A stretch of 24,957 bases of DNA from a virus: positions 1 through 24,957 of the IMG/VR virus record IMGVR_UViG_3300006192_000036; one strand, given 5' to 3'. The notes under the pieces were generated by a model. The model was not told where the DNA came from. It was given only the letters and a program-made list of their open reading frames with translations, and did not search any database. A program made the translations under genes and the position numbers. Each line of letters starts with the position of its first letter. Positions within the stretch are counted from its first letter, which is position 1. Positions 7,387 to 14,757 of the stretch are shown here, piece after piece.

Positions 7387-8656
7387 TGCTGTTTCTCCTG
7401 AACGGCTTGCTAAGCAAAGCCTTTTTTAGGTTGTAAGTATTGGCATGGCTTGCGTGTCCTAGCCATGATTGGATGGTTTGCTTTATCTCCACTAGATTGA
7501 TCTCGCCTTCACCAAACTTCCTATGGAACTGCTTTAGCTTGGCTTTTATTCGATTGACGCTGCACTTTCTTAATAGCCTATGGCCGGAGTAAATTCGATA
7601 CCCCAGAAAATCTAAGCTTCTACCTTGACTGGTTGAAATGGGGAAAACTTGCGTCTTGCTATTGGTTTTGAGTCTGAGGTATTGATGCAAAAATGTTTCT
7701 ATCTCATGCCTCCACGCATGTAGCTGAGCTTTATCCTGGTGAATAATAATAAAGTCATCCATGTAGCGAACATAATTAACCGCTTTTAGCCGATGCTTAA
7801 CAAATCTATCAAGCTCATTGAGATAGATGTTGGCAAATATCTGGCTCGTTAGGTTGCCCAGCGGAATACCTACGCCGAGCGCATCACTCGGGCTGTTGTC
7901 AATGATATAAAACAGCAACGCTTTGGTGCGCTCGCATTGTATTTTTGCATTAAGCAGCGATTTAAGGATGTGGTGATCAATGCTAGAAAAGTAGCGGCTA
8001 ATATCCGCCTTAAGCGCATAAGCTTTGCCGTGCTTTTGCTCCACACGCTTGATAAAAAGCTGTGCTCTGTCAGCGCCTTTATGCGTCCCTTTATTGCGAC
8101 GGCAGGCGTAAGAGTCGTGAATATACTGCTGGTCAAAAAGCGGCTCTATGATGTTGTAAATCGCACGATGCACCACCCTGTCTTTAAAATGTGGCGCCGA
8201 GATTAATCTGCGCTTTGGCTCAAATACATAAAAGTGATGGTATGGCGACATTTCATACATGCCCCACATTAACTCGTTTTGAATTTGAATAACGTTCTCT
8301 TCAAGATGATTGAAGAATGCCAGTGTTGCATTGGCCTTTGTTTTTCCTCTGCGACATTGGTAAGCCGCATTCAAGATATTTTCAAAGCTGTAAATTTGCT
8401 CAAAAGAGCAACCCATTGACGCATCAATTGGTTTGATTTTTGTTTCAGCAATGGCTGAGGCGAATGCATCCTTTTCATTGTTGCACTGGCAGCATCCCGT
8501 AGGATGTTTGCTTCTGGCGTAATCAAGAGCTGGACGGAAACCGATGTTGCTGTTCGCATTCGAGCGCGGATTGTTCAAGTTGAGCGCACCCAGCCCGGCG
8601 TTCGTGCCGTTGTTCCAGTTGCCACCGCGGATAGGGAACCGGTCCCGCATATTCAT
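7379..8656 (-). CDS. DGR reverse transcriptase (frame includes the template repeat)
   Basis: 425-codon frame encoding a DGR reverse transcriptase, which copies the template repeat RNA with adenine-directed errors. Visible motifs are ADISRYFSSID (catalytic Asp 218), GIPLGNLTSQ (263-272, the Ser-Gln form typical of DGR enzymes rather than group II introns), YMDD (298-301), LDFLGYRIY (348-356) and a C-terminal SWLGHASHANTYNL. No maturase or endonuclease domain is seen. Residues 5-43 are the translation of the template repeat. The first ATG overlaps the avd stop as ATGA, suggesting coupling. The next in-frame Met (residue 81, at 8416) would leave a 111-base spacer like that in other DGRs, but has no ribosome-binding site. 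The start is therefore uncertain. Confidence 0.92.
   Translation of the reverse strand: MNMRDRFPIRGGNWNNGTNAGLGALNLNNPRSNANSNIGFRPALDYARSKHPTGCCQCNNEKDAFASAIAETKIKPIDASMGCSFEQIYSFENILNAAYQCRRGKTKANATLAFFNHLEENVIQIQNELMWGMYEMSPYHHFYVFEPKRRLISAPHFKDRVVHRAIYNIIEPLFDQQYIHDSYACRRNKGTHKGADRAQLFIKRVEQKHGKAYALKADISRYFSSIDHHILKSLLNAKIQCERTKALLFYIIDNSPSDALGVGIPLGNLTSQIFANIYLNELDRFVKHRLKAVNYVRYMDDFIIIHQDKAQLHAWRHEIETFLHQYLRLKTNSKTQVFPISTSQGRSLDFLGYRIYSGHRLLRKCSVNRIKAKLKQFHRKFGEGEINLVEIKQTIQSWLGHASHANTYNLKKALLSKPFRRNSNE
8528..8644 (-). repeat. DGR template repeat (TR), 117 bp
   Basis: Aligns without gaps to 9084-9200 at a constant offset of 556. 97 of 117 positions match and all 20 mismatches fall on adenines of this copy (coding, minus strand). 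It contains 26 such adenines, six unchanged. It is rich in AAC codons in the frame shared with the variable repeat (N-W-N-N-G-T-N), the usual composition that avoids stop codons after mutation. It lies within the 5' end of the reverse-transcriptase frame. Confidence 0.96.
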
Positions 8657-9009
8657 AATGCAATCGCCTGTTGTTTGGTTTTAACAGACTTTATCCAACC
8701 GCCTATCATGCGACCTATCTCGACGAGCTTTTCAATCCATATCTGATACTTTTTAAGATCGACATAGCGCAAGTCTTTTGCCAGTCGAACCTGTCGCTTC
8801 AGAATGGCCAACTCAATGTCGAGATCGGTGAGCGTGGTCTTTTTGTGATAACGTTTAAAAGCTGTGATAACTAAACGCTGCAATTGCAGCATAGACAAAC
8901 GAATTTCAGCGCCCAGTACATGTGTTTCATGCTTAGGGAACTGCTTTAACGCTTGATAGCCGTACAACAACATTTCTCGGCATTTATCTTCAATAAGTAA
9001 GGCGGTCAA
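8653..9009 (-). CDS. avd: DGR accessory variability determinant (Avd), four-helix bundle
   Basis: 118-aa basic, helical protein of the Avd / four-helix-bundle type, which in the Bordetella phage DGR forms a barrel-shaped pentamer that binds the reverse transcriptase and template RNA and is needed for mutagenic homing. Alternating Leu/Ile and Lys/Arg patterns (LQLQRLVITAFKRYHKK, LDIELAILKRQVRLAKDLRY) fit four amphipathic helices. It starts with TTG at 9007-9009; GGAGG lies 4 bases before it and no nearby ATG is in frame. It sits between target gene and reverse transcriptase, and its TGA overlaps the next ATG. Confidence 0.9.
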   Translation of the reverse strand: MTALLIEDKCREMLLYGYQALKQFPKHETHVLGAEIRLSMLQLQRLVITAFKRYHKKTTLTDLDIELAILKRQVRLAKDLRYVDLKKYQIWIEKLVEIGRMIGGWIKSVKTKQQAIAL

Positions 9010-9033
9010 TCTGCCTCCAAGAGTAAGAGAACA

Positions 9034-9051
9034 GCTGCGCTATCGCGCAGC
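9034..9051 (-). promoter_or_regulatory. DGR target-recognition hairpin after the variable repeat
   Basis: GCTGCGC and GCGCAGC form a perfect 7-bp GC-rich stem with a GATA loop on the coding strand, ending 32 bases beyond the variable repeat and after the target stop codon. DGR target sites in the Bordetella phage and relatives need a similar hairpin or cruciform just 3' of the variable repeat, often with a GRNA tetraloop; GATA fits. No U-run follows, so it is not a standard terminator. Confidence 0.8.
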
Positions 9052-9071
9052 ACACAAAGATTCAGGCTTCA

Positions 9072-10304
9072 CTACACAAAGAAAGCTGGACGGAAACCGA
9101 AGCCGCCGCTCGCATGCGAGCGCGGATCGCTCAAGCCGAGCGCACCCAGCCCGGCGCCCGCGCCGCCGCCCCAGCCGCCACCGCGGACAGGGAACCGGTC
9201 GCCGTAGTTTCTTGCGTAAATGTAACCGCCAACGGTAGCCGTAGTGGCCGATTCAATTAACAGCTTGCGCAATAGCTCGTTAGGCACGTAGCTCACTGCT
9301 TTAGTGATGGCAGCAAAGTGCGAGGCGGTTAAGTATGGGTAATCGTTTGAATCGTCATTCATAGGACCGTTGCGCTTAGTCACTGCATTGCTGAGGATTG
9401 GCGCGCCAGCGCTGCCCGCGCCGGTTTGGTTATCAGTCGGTGAGTCAAAATAAGCAGCGTGTTTGTGCCAGTTTGCTTCAGCCACTGCAGGGTTATTGTC
9501 CAGCGTTGTAATAATCTGGCCATCATCTAGCTTAAATTGATCTAACCATTCCCAAACGTTGCCCACTAAATCACACACGCCAAAATTGGTATGGTCATGG
9601 TTCCAAGTTGAGGGCCCTTTACCCGTGTCCGTTCTACCCGTGCCGCTCACGTCCCCTGGAGCGCCATTATCAGAGCGGCGCGCGGTTTCCCACTTTTTCT
9701 CGTGCGAGCGTCCGTAGTTTGTGTTGCCCCGCGGTACGGTTCCATTAGCAAGGGACCATAGCGCAATAGCTGCCCACTCATGCACTGACATCATGTGCCA
9801 ATTTGCGCCTTTGCGCGTGCACAGCTCTTTTGCTACATCGTAGTTAACGGATGTGCGCGGCTGTACGCCACCAATAACGGCACTACCGCCAGCGGCTGTT
9901 GAGGCCAAATACTTGCCGATTAATATCTCACCGCGTGGCACTCCATTTGTCTGGAACGCAGGGTGAACCCCTGTGCCAAGGTTTAAGTCAACTAGCCCGA
10001 GGTCTTCAATATTGAAGCGCGGGATAACGCACATAATGTTAGGATTACCCTGAGCGTCATACACCACGGTATTGCGACCGCCAGAATTGTGCTCGATAGC
10101 TTTTTTGTAGCCGTCGGTGGCGATAATGGTCAGTCCGGCCGCTTTTTGGTCGTAGGTTGATTCAACCTTAGCAATGGAGTCATTGGTTTTTTTATCGATA
10201 GCCGCCATCTTGCCAGCGACTTCTTGCGATAACGCCTGTGATGCGGCAGTTTGTGTTGCGGACGCGACTTTTAGCCCCGCAATTTCTTCAGCAATCGAGC
10301 TCAT
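9072..10304 (-). CDS. DGR variable target: tail-tip protein with C-lectin / FGE-like fold
   Basis: 410-aa protein in tail-fibre position, proposed distal receptor-binding protein. Residues 1-60 are Ala/Lys/Gln rich and probably coiled coil, suiting attachment to the tail. Residues about 90-410 look like the formylglycine-generating-enzyme/sulfatase-modifying C-lectin fold: RGEILIGKYLAS (124-135), SVHEWAAIALW (173-183), VCDLVGNVWEWLDQ (243-256) and the terminal RGGGWGGG...GFRP block. The variable repeat covers residues 369-407. Fourteen of these 39 residues differ from the template translation. The ATG follows GAGGGAT at good spacing, two bases after the H-type gene. Binding partner is unknown. 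Confidence 0.9.
   Translation of the reverse strand: MSSIAEEIAGLKVASATQTAASQALSQEVAGKMAAIDKKTNDSIAKVESTYDQKAAGLTIIATDGYKKAIEHNSGGRNTVVYDAQGNPNIMCVIPRFNIEDLGLVDLNLGTGVHPAFQTNGVPRGEILIGKYLASTAAGGSAVIGGVQPRTSVNYDVAKELCTRKGANWHMMSVHEWAAIALWSLANGTVPRGNTNYGRSHEKKWETARRSDNGAPGDVSGTGRTDTGKGPSTWNHDHTNFGVCDLVGNVWEWLDQFKLDDGQIITTLDNNPAVAEANWHKHAAYFDSPTDNQTGAGSAGAPILSNAVTKRNGPMNDDSNDYPYLTASHFAAITKAVSYVPNELLRKLLIESATTATVGGYIYARNYGDRFPVRGGGWGGGAGAGLGALGLSDPRSHASGGFGFRPAFFV
9084..9200 (-). repeat. DGR variable repeat (VR), 117 bp
   Basis: Codes for residues 369-407 of the target protein. Compared with the template, changes are at 9101, 9103, 9104, 9107, 9109, 9116, 9128, 9130, 9136, 9137, 9157, 9158, 9161, 9166, 9167, 9169, 9170, 9175, 9176 and 9188. 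On the coding strand 18 are A to G, one A to C (9116) and one A to T (9101). The last 16-17 bases of the repeat (9100-9084) are unchanged from the template and fit the homing-initiation (IMH) segment. Confidence 0.96.
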
Positions 10305-10306
10305 AA

Positions 10307-10837
10307 TTATCCCTCTAGTTGTCTAATGCGCTCACTGAGTTGCATGTTCCAGTGAGCATTTTTAATAACTGCCGCCGCATTTTGTAAAAATGCCGTACAG
10401 CCCGCGATAAACTCTTTGTCTAAAATCAGGTTAAGGTTTTCAGCGCCCACTACCACTGTGATGCTGTCTGTTGGCAGCGCCTCAATATTTAACGTAAACC
10501 ACTGCACGACTTTTACCGCAGGGGTTCGGTAGCCCAGTGTCTTATTTGGTGCGCTGTATACGCCAAGCAAAGTTGTGCCAATGTAAAACCCTATCTCTTT
10601 GATGGCGTACTCTAGTGCGCCATCAAATACGCCAGCCATCCGTAGGCTTTTGCCACCATCTTGATAGTCAGAAATGGCAATGCGCTCTTTTTCAGCGCTC
10701 AAGCTGGTTTGGGCTTTAGAGGGCGTATAGGCGTTTGAGCCAAACGCCATGTGAGTGATCTCGGCTCTCAGTCCTTTGTCTTTTGCTGACAAGCAAGCGG
10801 CAAGGCCAGCTTCAGTAAATTGCAGTGTTAGTGCCAT
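10307..10837 (-). CDS. Tail fibre / tail collar protein, H-type N-terminal domain only
   Basis: 176-aa protein whose start MALTLQFTEAGLAACLSAKDK and ITHMAFGSNAYTPS segment match the N-terminal phage tail-collar fibre domain (DUF3751, PF12571) of P2 H-type fibres. P2 H is over 600 residues; here only the baseplate-attaching base is present, plus a short C-terminal helix. The distal fibre function seems to have moved to the separate DGR target gene two bases downstream. Its stop/start junction with I overlaps by one base (TAATG). Confidence 0.85.
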   Translation of the reverse strand: MALTLQFTEAGLAACLSAKDKGLRAEITHMAFGSNAYTPSKAQTSLSAEKERIAISDYQDGGKSLRMAGVFDGALEYAIKEIGFYIGTTLLGVYSAPNKTLGYRTPAVKVVQWFTLNIEALPTDSITVVVGAENLNLILDKEFIAGCTAFLQNAAAVIKNAHWNMQLSERIRQLEG

Positions 10838-11589
10838 TACACAACTCCCGTTAATTCGTGTTCAGAGATGATTAGTTGATGCGACACCGCCGCAAGCTTG
10901 TGGGTAAATAACAATTCGTCAGGTAGCACAGGAGATAACTGGTAATTGGTATCGATGCAGTCAATACGATGCTCGATGCCAAATATGCCAGCTAAGGCAA
11001 TAACACCATCAGGGCGAACGCCATTAGAATCGGCATCGATATCAGATATGCCCACACTAGGGCTAATGCCCGCAGCAATTGAAAGTGACTCTTCAAATGA
11101 GATACCAAGCTCAACATCAAAATGGATCGAGCCACGCTTTGAGGTTCGAATGGCCTCTGTCACCATCGCGAGCATTTTTGCGGTGATCAGTCCATCGTTA
11201 TCATCGGTGATGTTGTCATTAACTAACGCGAGCACTTTCATGGTGCCGCGCACATTGCTGCCAGCGCTTTCCCACCATTCGAGGATATTGGTCTTAATGC
11301 CTAAGCTATTAAGTGCCCGTTGCACCGCATAGGGCGTGCCTTTGTGGCGATGAATATCGAAAGCATCGTTAACGACCTGGCGCTTAACGCTTTCAGGCCA
11401 ACTGTCCGCCCATTGGTCAACTGAGTAGGCCCACGCTAGCCAAGGCAGCAAAGACAATGGGCAGCGAAACGGATCCCACAGTTCAGCAATAGACAGGGGC
11501 AAATCCAGCGAGCTGGCGATCACTTGTTCGATATCGCGCTCAAGCTGTGATGCATTAGGTGGCAGTAATGAGGAAACTCGATTATTCAC
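10837..11589 (-). CDS. I: Baseplate wedge / tail protein GpI
   Basis: 250-aa protein of the P2 GpI family (PF09684), a baseplate component. The diagnostic N-terminal pattern is SSLLPPNASQLERDIEQV followed by LPLSIAELWDPFRCP and LLPWLAWAYSVDQWADSWPE, then HRHKGTPYAVQRAL. I choose the GTG at 11587-11589, which overlaps the J stop (GTGAATAA, 8 bases), follows a GGGGGC and gives the normal family start. The frame extends 18 codons further upstream to an ATG at 11643, which would overlap J by 62 bases. The protein is longer than P2 GpI (about 176 aa), with an extra C-terminal domain. Confidence 0.9.
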   Translation of the reverse strand: MNNRVSSLLPPNASQLERDIEQVIASSLDLPLSIAELWDPFRCPLSLLPWLAWAYSVDQWADSWPESVKRQVVNDAFDIHRHKGTPYAVQRALNSLGIKTNILEWWESAGSNVRGTMKVLALVNDNITDDNDGLITAKMLAMVTEAIRTSKRGSIHFDVELGISFEESLSIAAGISPSVGISDIDADSNGVRPDGVIALAGIFGIEHRIDCIDTNYQLSPVLPDELLFTHKLAAVSHQLIISEHELTGVV

Positions 11590-12511
11590 CGACGCCCCCA
11601 ATCGAAATGTTAACGCTGGTGCAATATGCTGCCTGATGATCAAGCACGGTTACATCAGCGGATGGGCTAATCAGATTGACGTTATTGACGCCACTTTGGT
11701 GCAGCGCTTTGAATATTCCTGAGCGGGTAATATCAGCCCCCAAGCGGCGCTGCTCCTTTTGGTAGAGTGCTAAAGCTTGATTAGCAGCAGCTAACACTAT
11801 TTGCGCATCTGGCCCCGGCAACAGATGTAACACGGCTTGCACACTGTAATTAACAATACCAGAGCCCTGAATAGTTACTCTATCGCCCTGCGGCCGCACT
11901 TTTGAAGGGGTATTTGACTGTGATAAACCGTCGGCACTCATGCCAAAAACGTCACGTACCTTAATAAGAAGCTCATTGCTAACTGTGCCATTACCCTCGA
12001 TAGATAGAATGGTGACCACCATTTCACAGGGTTCAGGACTCACGGCTTTGGCATCAGCCACGCGGCCATCGGCGCCCAGCGCAAAAAAGATATAACCGTC
12101 GATACTGCCCGCCGTATTTAAGCCATCAAACGCCATTTGCACGCGGCGCTTAAAGGATTGTTCATCCTCTAAAATTTCAGGGATTGGCGGCACTGCAGTT
12201 GGATTGCCCGCTTGGATAACTAATGGCGCTAGGTCATAACGCGAGCCTAATGCGATCAAATTATTACCCGTTGATGAGGCTAAAATATTACCGCGAGTGG
12301 CATCATTAATTTGCGCAACCAAGTGCATTTCACGATAGGCAAATACCTGCAGTAATTTGGTAACAGGGTCGGATTCTAGCGCCACTACAGCTTCATAGCT
12401 TCGGTCGATATCAATCAGTAATTGCTTGAGCGCAGCAAAGCGCTGCTCAAAGCTCAGCGGCTGGATAATGTCAGGCACAGGAACTTTAGAAAGGTCAATG
12501 AGCTCAGCCAT
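11582..12511 (-). CDS. J: Baseplate assembly protein GpJ
   Basis: 309-aa protein of the P2 GpJ / baseplate J family (PF04865), the main wedge protein of the contractile-tail baseplate. It starts MAELIDLSKVPVPDIIQPLSFE, and carries FAYREMHLVAQINDATRGN and LAPLVIQAGNPTAVPP further on. I take the ATG at 12511, which overlaps the W stop by 8 bases (ATGGCTGA) and has GAGG just upstream, over the ATG eight codons earlier at 12535. Confidence 0.94.
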   Translation of the reverse strand: MAELIDLSKVPVPDIIQPLSFEQRFAALKQLLIDIDRSYEAVVALESDPVTKLLQVFAYREMHLVAQINDATRGNILASSTGNNLIALGSRYDLAPLVIQAGNPTAVPPIPEILEDEQSFKRRVQMAFDGLNTAGSIDGYIFFALGADGRVADAKAVSPEPCEMVVTILSIEGNGTVSNELLIKVRDVFGMSADGLSQSNTPSKVRPQGDRVTIQGSGIVNYSVQAVLHLLPGPDAQIVLAAANQALALYQKEQRRLGADITRSGIFKALHQSGVNNVNLISPSADVTVLDHQAAYCTSVNISIGGVGE

Positions 12512-12860
12512 AGGTGGCCTCGAATAATTGGGCACGTTGAGTGTCGATACGGTCGGTCACTAAGTTGAATTGCACTTTGCCGTCGTTGCCGCCACTGATA
12601 ATTTCAATCTCAGTAATGCGAATACGCGGCTCCCAACGGGTTAGCGCGATAACGGCCGCCGCCATAATCTGCAGCTTTACAGCTGCGCTTTGTGGCTGGT
12701 CGATAAGTTCAAAAATGGCACTTCCATAGTCACGACGCATCACACGCGAACCTAATGGCGTGGTTAATATGTCCTGGATACTTTGGCTGATATGCTGCGA
12801 CTCGCTAATGCTTTGGCCGGTAAAGCGATTCATACCTTGCCAGTTTTTATTGGTACTCAT
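12504..12860 (-). CDS. W: Baseplate protein GpW (gp25-like)
   Basis: 118-aa protein of the GpW/gp25 family (PF04965), the conserved baseplate wedge component that initiates sheath assembly. The pattern SISQSIQDILTTPLGSRVMRRDYGS around residues 23-48 (quoted in part: TPLGSRVMRRDYGS) and the WEPRIRI motif near residue 84 are diagnostic. It overlaps V by 4 bases and J by 8, in the standard V-W-J-I order. Confidence 0.94.
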   Translation of the reverse strand: MSTNKNWQGMNRFTGQSISESQHISQSIQDILTTPLGSRVMRRDYGSAIFELIDQPQSAAVKLQIMAAAVIALTRWEPRIRITEIEIISGGNDGKVQFNLVTDRIDTQRAQLFEATYG

Positions 12861-13483
12861 TGCGGGCCTCCAGAAGTACCCGAGCCAGTATCGACACCGC
12901 CATGTTCATGGGTGCCAAAATTAATACCGTCGATATTAGCGCCGCCAGTGATTGCTATACCGCCGTTATTGGTCAGCTTGCCTGAATGTTCAATCGCCCC
13001 AGTAACCTTCGCGCCCTGTTCTACAGTGAGTTTTTTCTTAACCAACACATTGCCCGTAAACTCCGAATTTGGGCAATCGATAGTCACCCGCTCGCTCGCC
13101 TGTACAGTGGCGGTTTTGATACCGGTAACTTTAAGCGCGCTTGTATCTGGATCGTACTCAATCACCGCGCCGTCTGGATAAACAGTGCGTTCACGATTGT
13201 TGTTATCGTCAGGCTCTGGGTTTTCATCGCTATAAAGCGCGGGCAGAATGTAAGCGTTGGTTAGATCGCCGCTAAGCGATAGCAGCATCACTTGCTCACC
13301 AACGGTAGGGCGCCAGCTGGTTTTTGCCTTGCCGGCACGGCGGGTAAAAAAGGGGCGAAACTGGGTAAGTAACTCGCCTGTTTTTACGCGGCACGAATCG
13401 CCCTTTACTTCGGCAACGGTGCCAATACGTAAAAGGTTATCGATACGGCGTGTAAGTTCGGTAATCGCGGCGGTCGTGTTCAT
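12857..13483 (-). CDS. V: Baseplate central spike protein GpV
   Basis: 208-aa membrane-piercing spike of the P2 GpV family. It has an OB-fold N-terminal domain (about residues 15-95, with VKGDSCRVKTGELLTQFRP and SWRPTVGEQVMLLSLSGDL), a beta-helical stalk with repeating GxIEHSGxLTNNGGI-type strands, and a tip HEHGG near residue 194. The H-x-H tip is known in P2 GpV to bind an iron ion at the needle apex. The C-terminal GSGTSGGPQ tail is typical. 59 bases separate it from the S gene upstream. Confidence 0.94.
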   Translation of the reverse strand: MNTTAAITELTRRIDNLLRIGTVAEVKGDSCRVKTGELLTQFRPFFTRRAGKAKTSWRPTVGEQVMLLSLSGDLTNAYILPALYSDENPEPDDNNNRERTVYPDGAVIEYDPDTSALKVTGIKTATVQASERVTIDCPNSEFTGNVLVKKKLTVEQGAKVTGAIEHSGKLTNNGGIAITGGANIDGINFGTHEHGGVDTGSGTSGGPQ

Positions 13484-13542
13484 GCGGCTATGGTTGCCAG
13501 TTGTATGACTAGCCGCTAGCGGTTTGGGTGGTATGTGGGAAG

Positions 13543-14001
13543 TTATAGCGCAAGATGGGTAATGACGACCTCCTCGATCATATCGAGCTCGCTGGCAGTA
13601 AAGCCCAATAATTCACGCTTTGGATATTGTGCCGATATCCGCTCGTTTATCCGCCCTCTAAGCCCGTATTGATGCTCGGTCGCTACGCGGGAAATAAACC
13701 CCGTAAACCCAACACTGGCTGCTGATGCTGAATACTCGGCCTTTAAGTATTTTTGTCTGATTATTTTCTGGAACATCGGCTTTCGTTTAATAGCCCCTAG
13801 CCTTTTCGCCCACGTAGGCTGGGGCTTTCTAGCCTCAAACGCCGAGCCGTCTGGGGCATTGTTTTGTTTAATCCTCTGCGCCTGGCTTGCTCGTAAGCGC
13901 CTTGAAATATCGCGGCTTAGTTGCTTGCGCGCAGCAGGGGATAATTGTTGTATTAGCCCGTCAAACAACTCATTCAGTCGGTTTAAATCGTCGGTGGCCA
14001 T
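13543..14001 (-). CDS. S: Tail completion / virion morphogenesis protein GpS
   Basis: 152-aa protein of the P2 GpS family (phage virion morphogenesis, PF05069), needed to finish the tail and join it to the head. Family features are an N-terminal helical region (LNELFDGLIQQLSPAARKQL) followed by RRLRASQAQRIKQNNAPDGS and a C-terminal HQYGLRGRI block. The start overlaps the end of R by 19 bases. Confidence 0.9.
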   Translation of the reverse strand: MATDDLNRLNELFDGLIQQLSPAARKQLSRDISRRLRASQAQRIKQNNAPDGSAFEARKPQPTWAKRLGAIKRKPMFQKIIRQKYLKAEYSASAASVGFTGFISRVATEHQYGLRGRINERISAQYPKRELLGFTASELDMIEEVVITHLAL

Positions 14002-14456
14002 GGCACTTCAATTCCATTGGTGTAAAGCGTCCAATCAATCGCTTCGTCATTGAAAACGGGCTCAGGTAAGTGCGTCACTTCAAGCTGCATATCATCACCC
14101 GCAACAACTTTTACTCGCTCAGTTAATGCCAGCACAATTTCGATGTCGGCAGTGGTGTGATTAATGATTTCGGCTTTGAATTTAAACCCTGACTCGCGCT
14201 TGTCCGGGTTAAATAATAGCTCTGGTTGCTGCGATGCAAGCCAGCCTAAAATTGGCACGATGAGCGTATCAGCATGGGCGGCGTAGTCTGTCACGATTAA
14301 TACGCAGTTGAATTGATACTCAAAACTCAGGTTTTGCCCCGCCCCGGTGGCGATGATGTTGCCGTTCTCAATGAAGACGTGCAGGCAATCAGGATTTTGT
14401 TGCAAGTGGGGAACGTGGCTAGATAACAGCTCACGCAACTGCGACGGTTTATTCAT
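13983..14456 (-). CDS. R: Tail completion protein GpR
   Basis: 157-aa protein of the P2 GpR family (PF06891), a tail completion protein acting with S. The N-terminal MNKPSQLRELLSSHVPHLQQ, FIENGNIIATG and the central SFEYQFNCVLIVTDYAAHAD are characteristic. Its position after the lysis genes and before S is the P2 order. It overlaps lysC by 8 bases. Confidence 0.9.
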   Translation of the reverse strand: MNKPSQLRELLSSHVPHLQQNPDCLHVFIENGNIIATGAGQNLSFEYQFNCVLIVTDYAAHADTLIVPILGWLASQQPELLFNPDKRESGFKFKAEIINHTTADIEIVLALTERVKVVAGDDMQLEVTHLPEPVFNDEAIDWTLYTNGIEVPWPPTI

Positions 14457-14757
14457 TGCGTTTCCCTTCAGTCTGGCTTAAGTCTTTAGCTTGCTGTTTA
14501 GCTTGTTGTTTAGTTTGGCACTCGACAATCATATCGATTTGCGCAGCGCAGTCATGCCAAGCCGTTTCGCAGCTATCGAGCTCACTGCTTATCCCTTGAT
14601 TGCTGATGGGGTTGCTCGCCGGCAACTGGCAAGGGATCACGAGTGGACAACCAACGACGGTACTCTGCACTGCCACTAATGGCGGGGCGCTGGTGCAGCC
14701 GACGAATAGAGTCAGGCAACAAGGTATCAGCCCAGGCTTTAACATCGCTAAGTTCAC
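14449..14757 (-). CDS. lysC: Outer-membrane spanin lipoprotein (LysC / Rz1-like)
   Basis: 102-aa lipoprotein with an N-terminal hydrophobic signal ending in a lipobox-like LFVGC (Cys 21, or 17 if translation starts at the second Met), giving an outer-membrane-anchored o-spanin. The mature region is Pro/Cys rich, then helical and Gln/Lys rich. The first 176 bases lie inside lysB in another frame, the nested Rz/Rz1 arrangement. It should pair with LysB to fuse inner and outer membranes at lysis. Confidence 0.82.
   Translation of the reverse strand: MNLAMLKPGLIPCCLTLFVGCTSAPPLVAVQSTVVGCPLVIPCQLPASNPISNQGISSELDSCETAWHDCAAQIDMIVECQTKQQAKQQAKDLSQTEGKRNE

Noticed and set aside
7379-8656. Group II intron or retron origin for the reverse transcriptase
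   Set aside because: The SQ form of the GIPLGNLTSQ motif, lack of maturase/endonuclease domains, and the adjacent avd and adenine-biased repeats indicate a DGR.
8504-8746. Plus-strand open frame across the template repeat
   Set aside because: It is antisense to reverse transcriptase and avd frames; openness follows from the GC-rich, AAC-rich template.
9034-9051. Ordinary rho-independent terminator after the target gene
   Set aside because: No T-run follows on the coding strand and avd with its own ribosome-binding site is immediately downstream.
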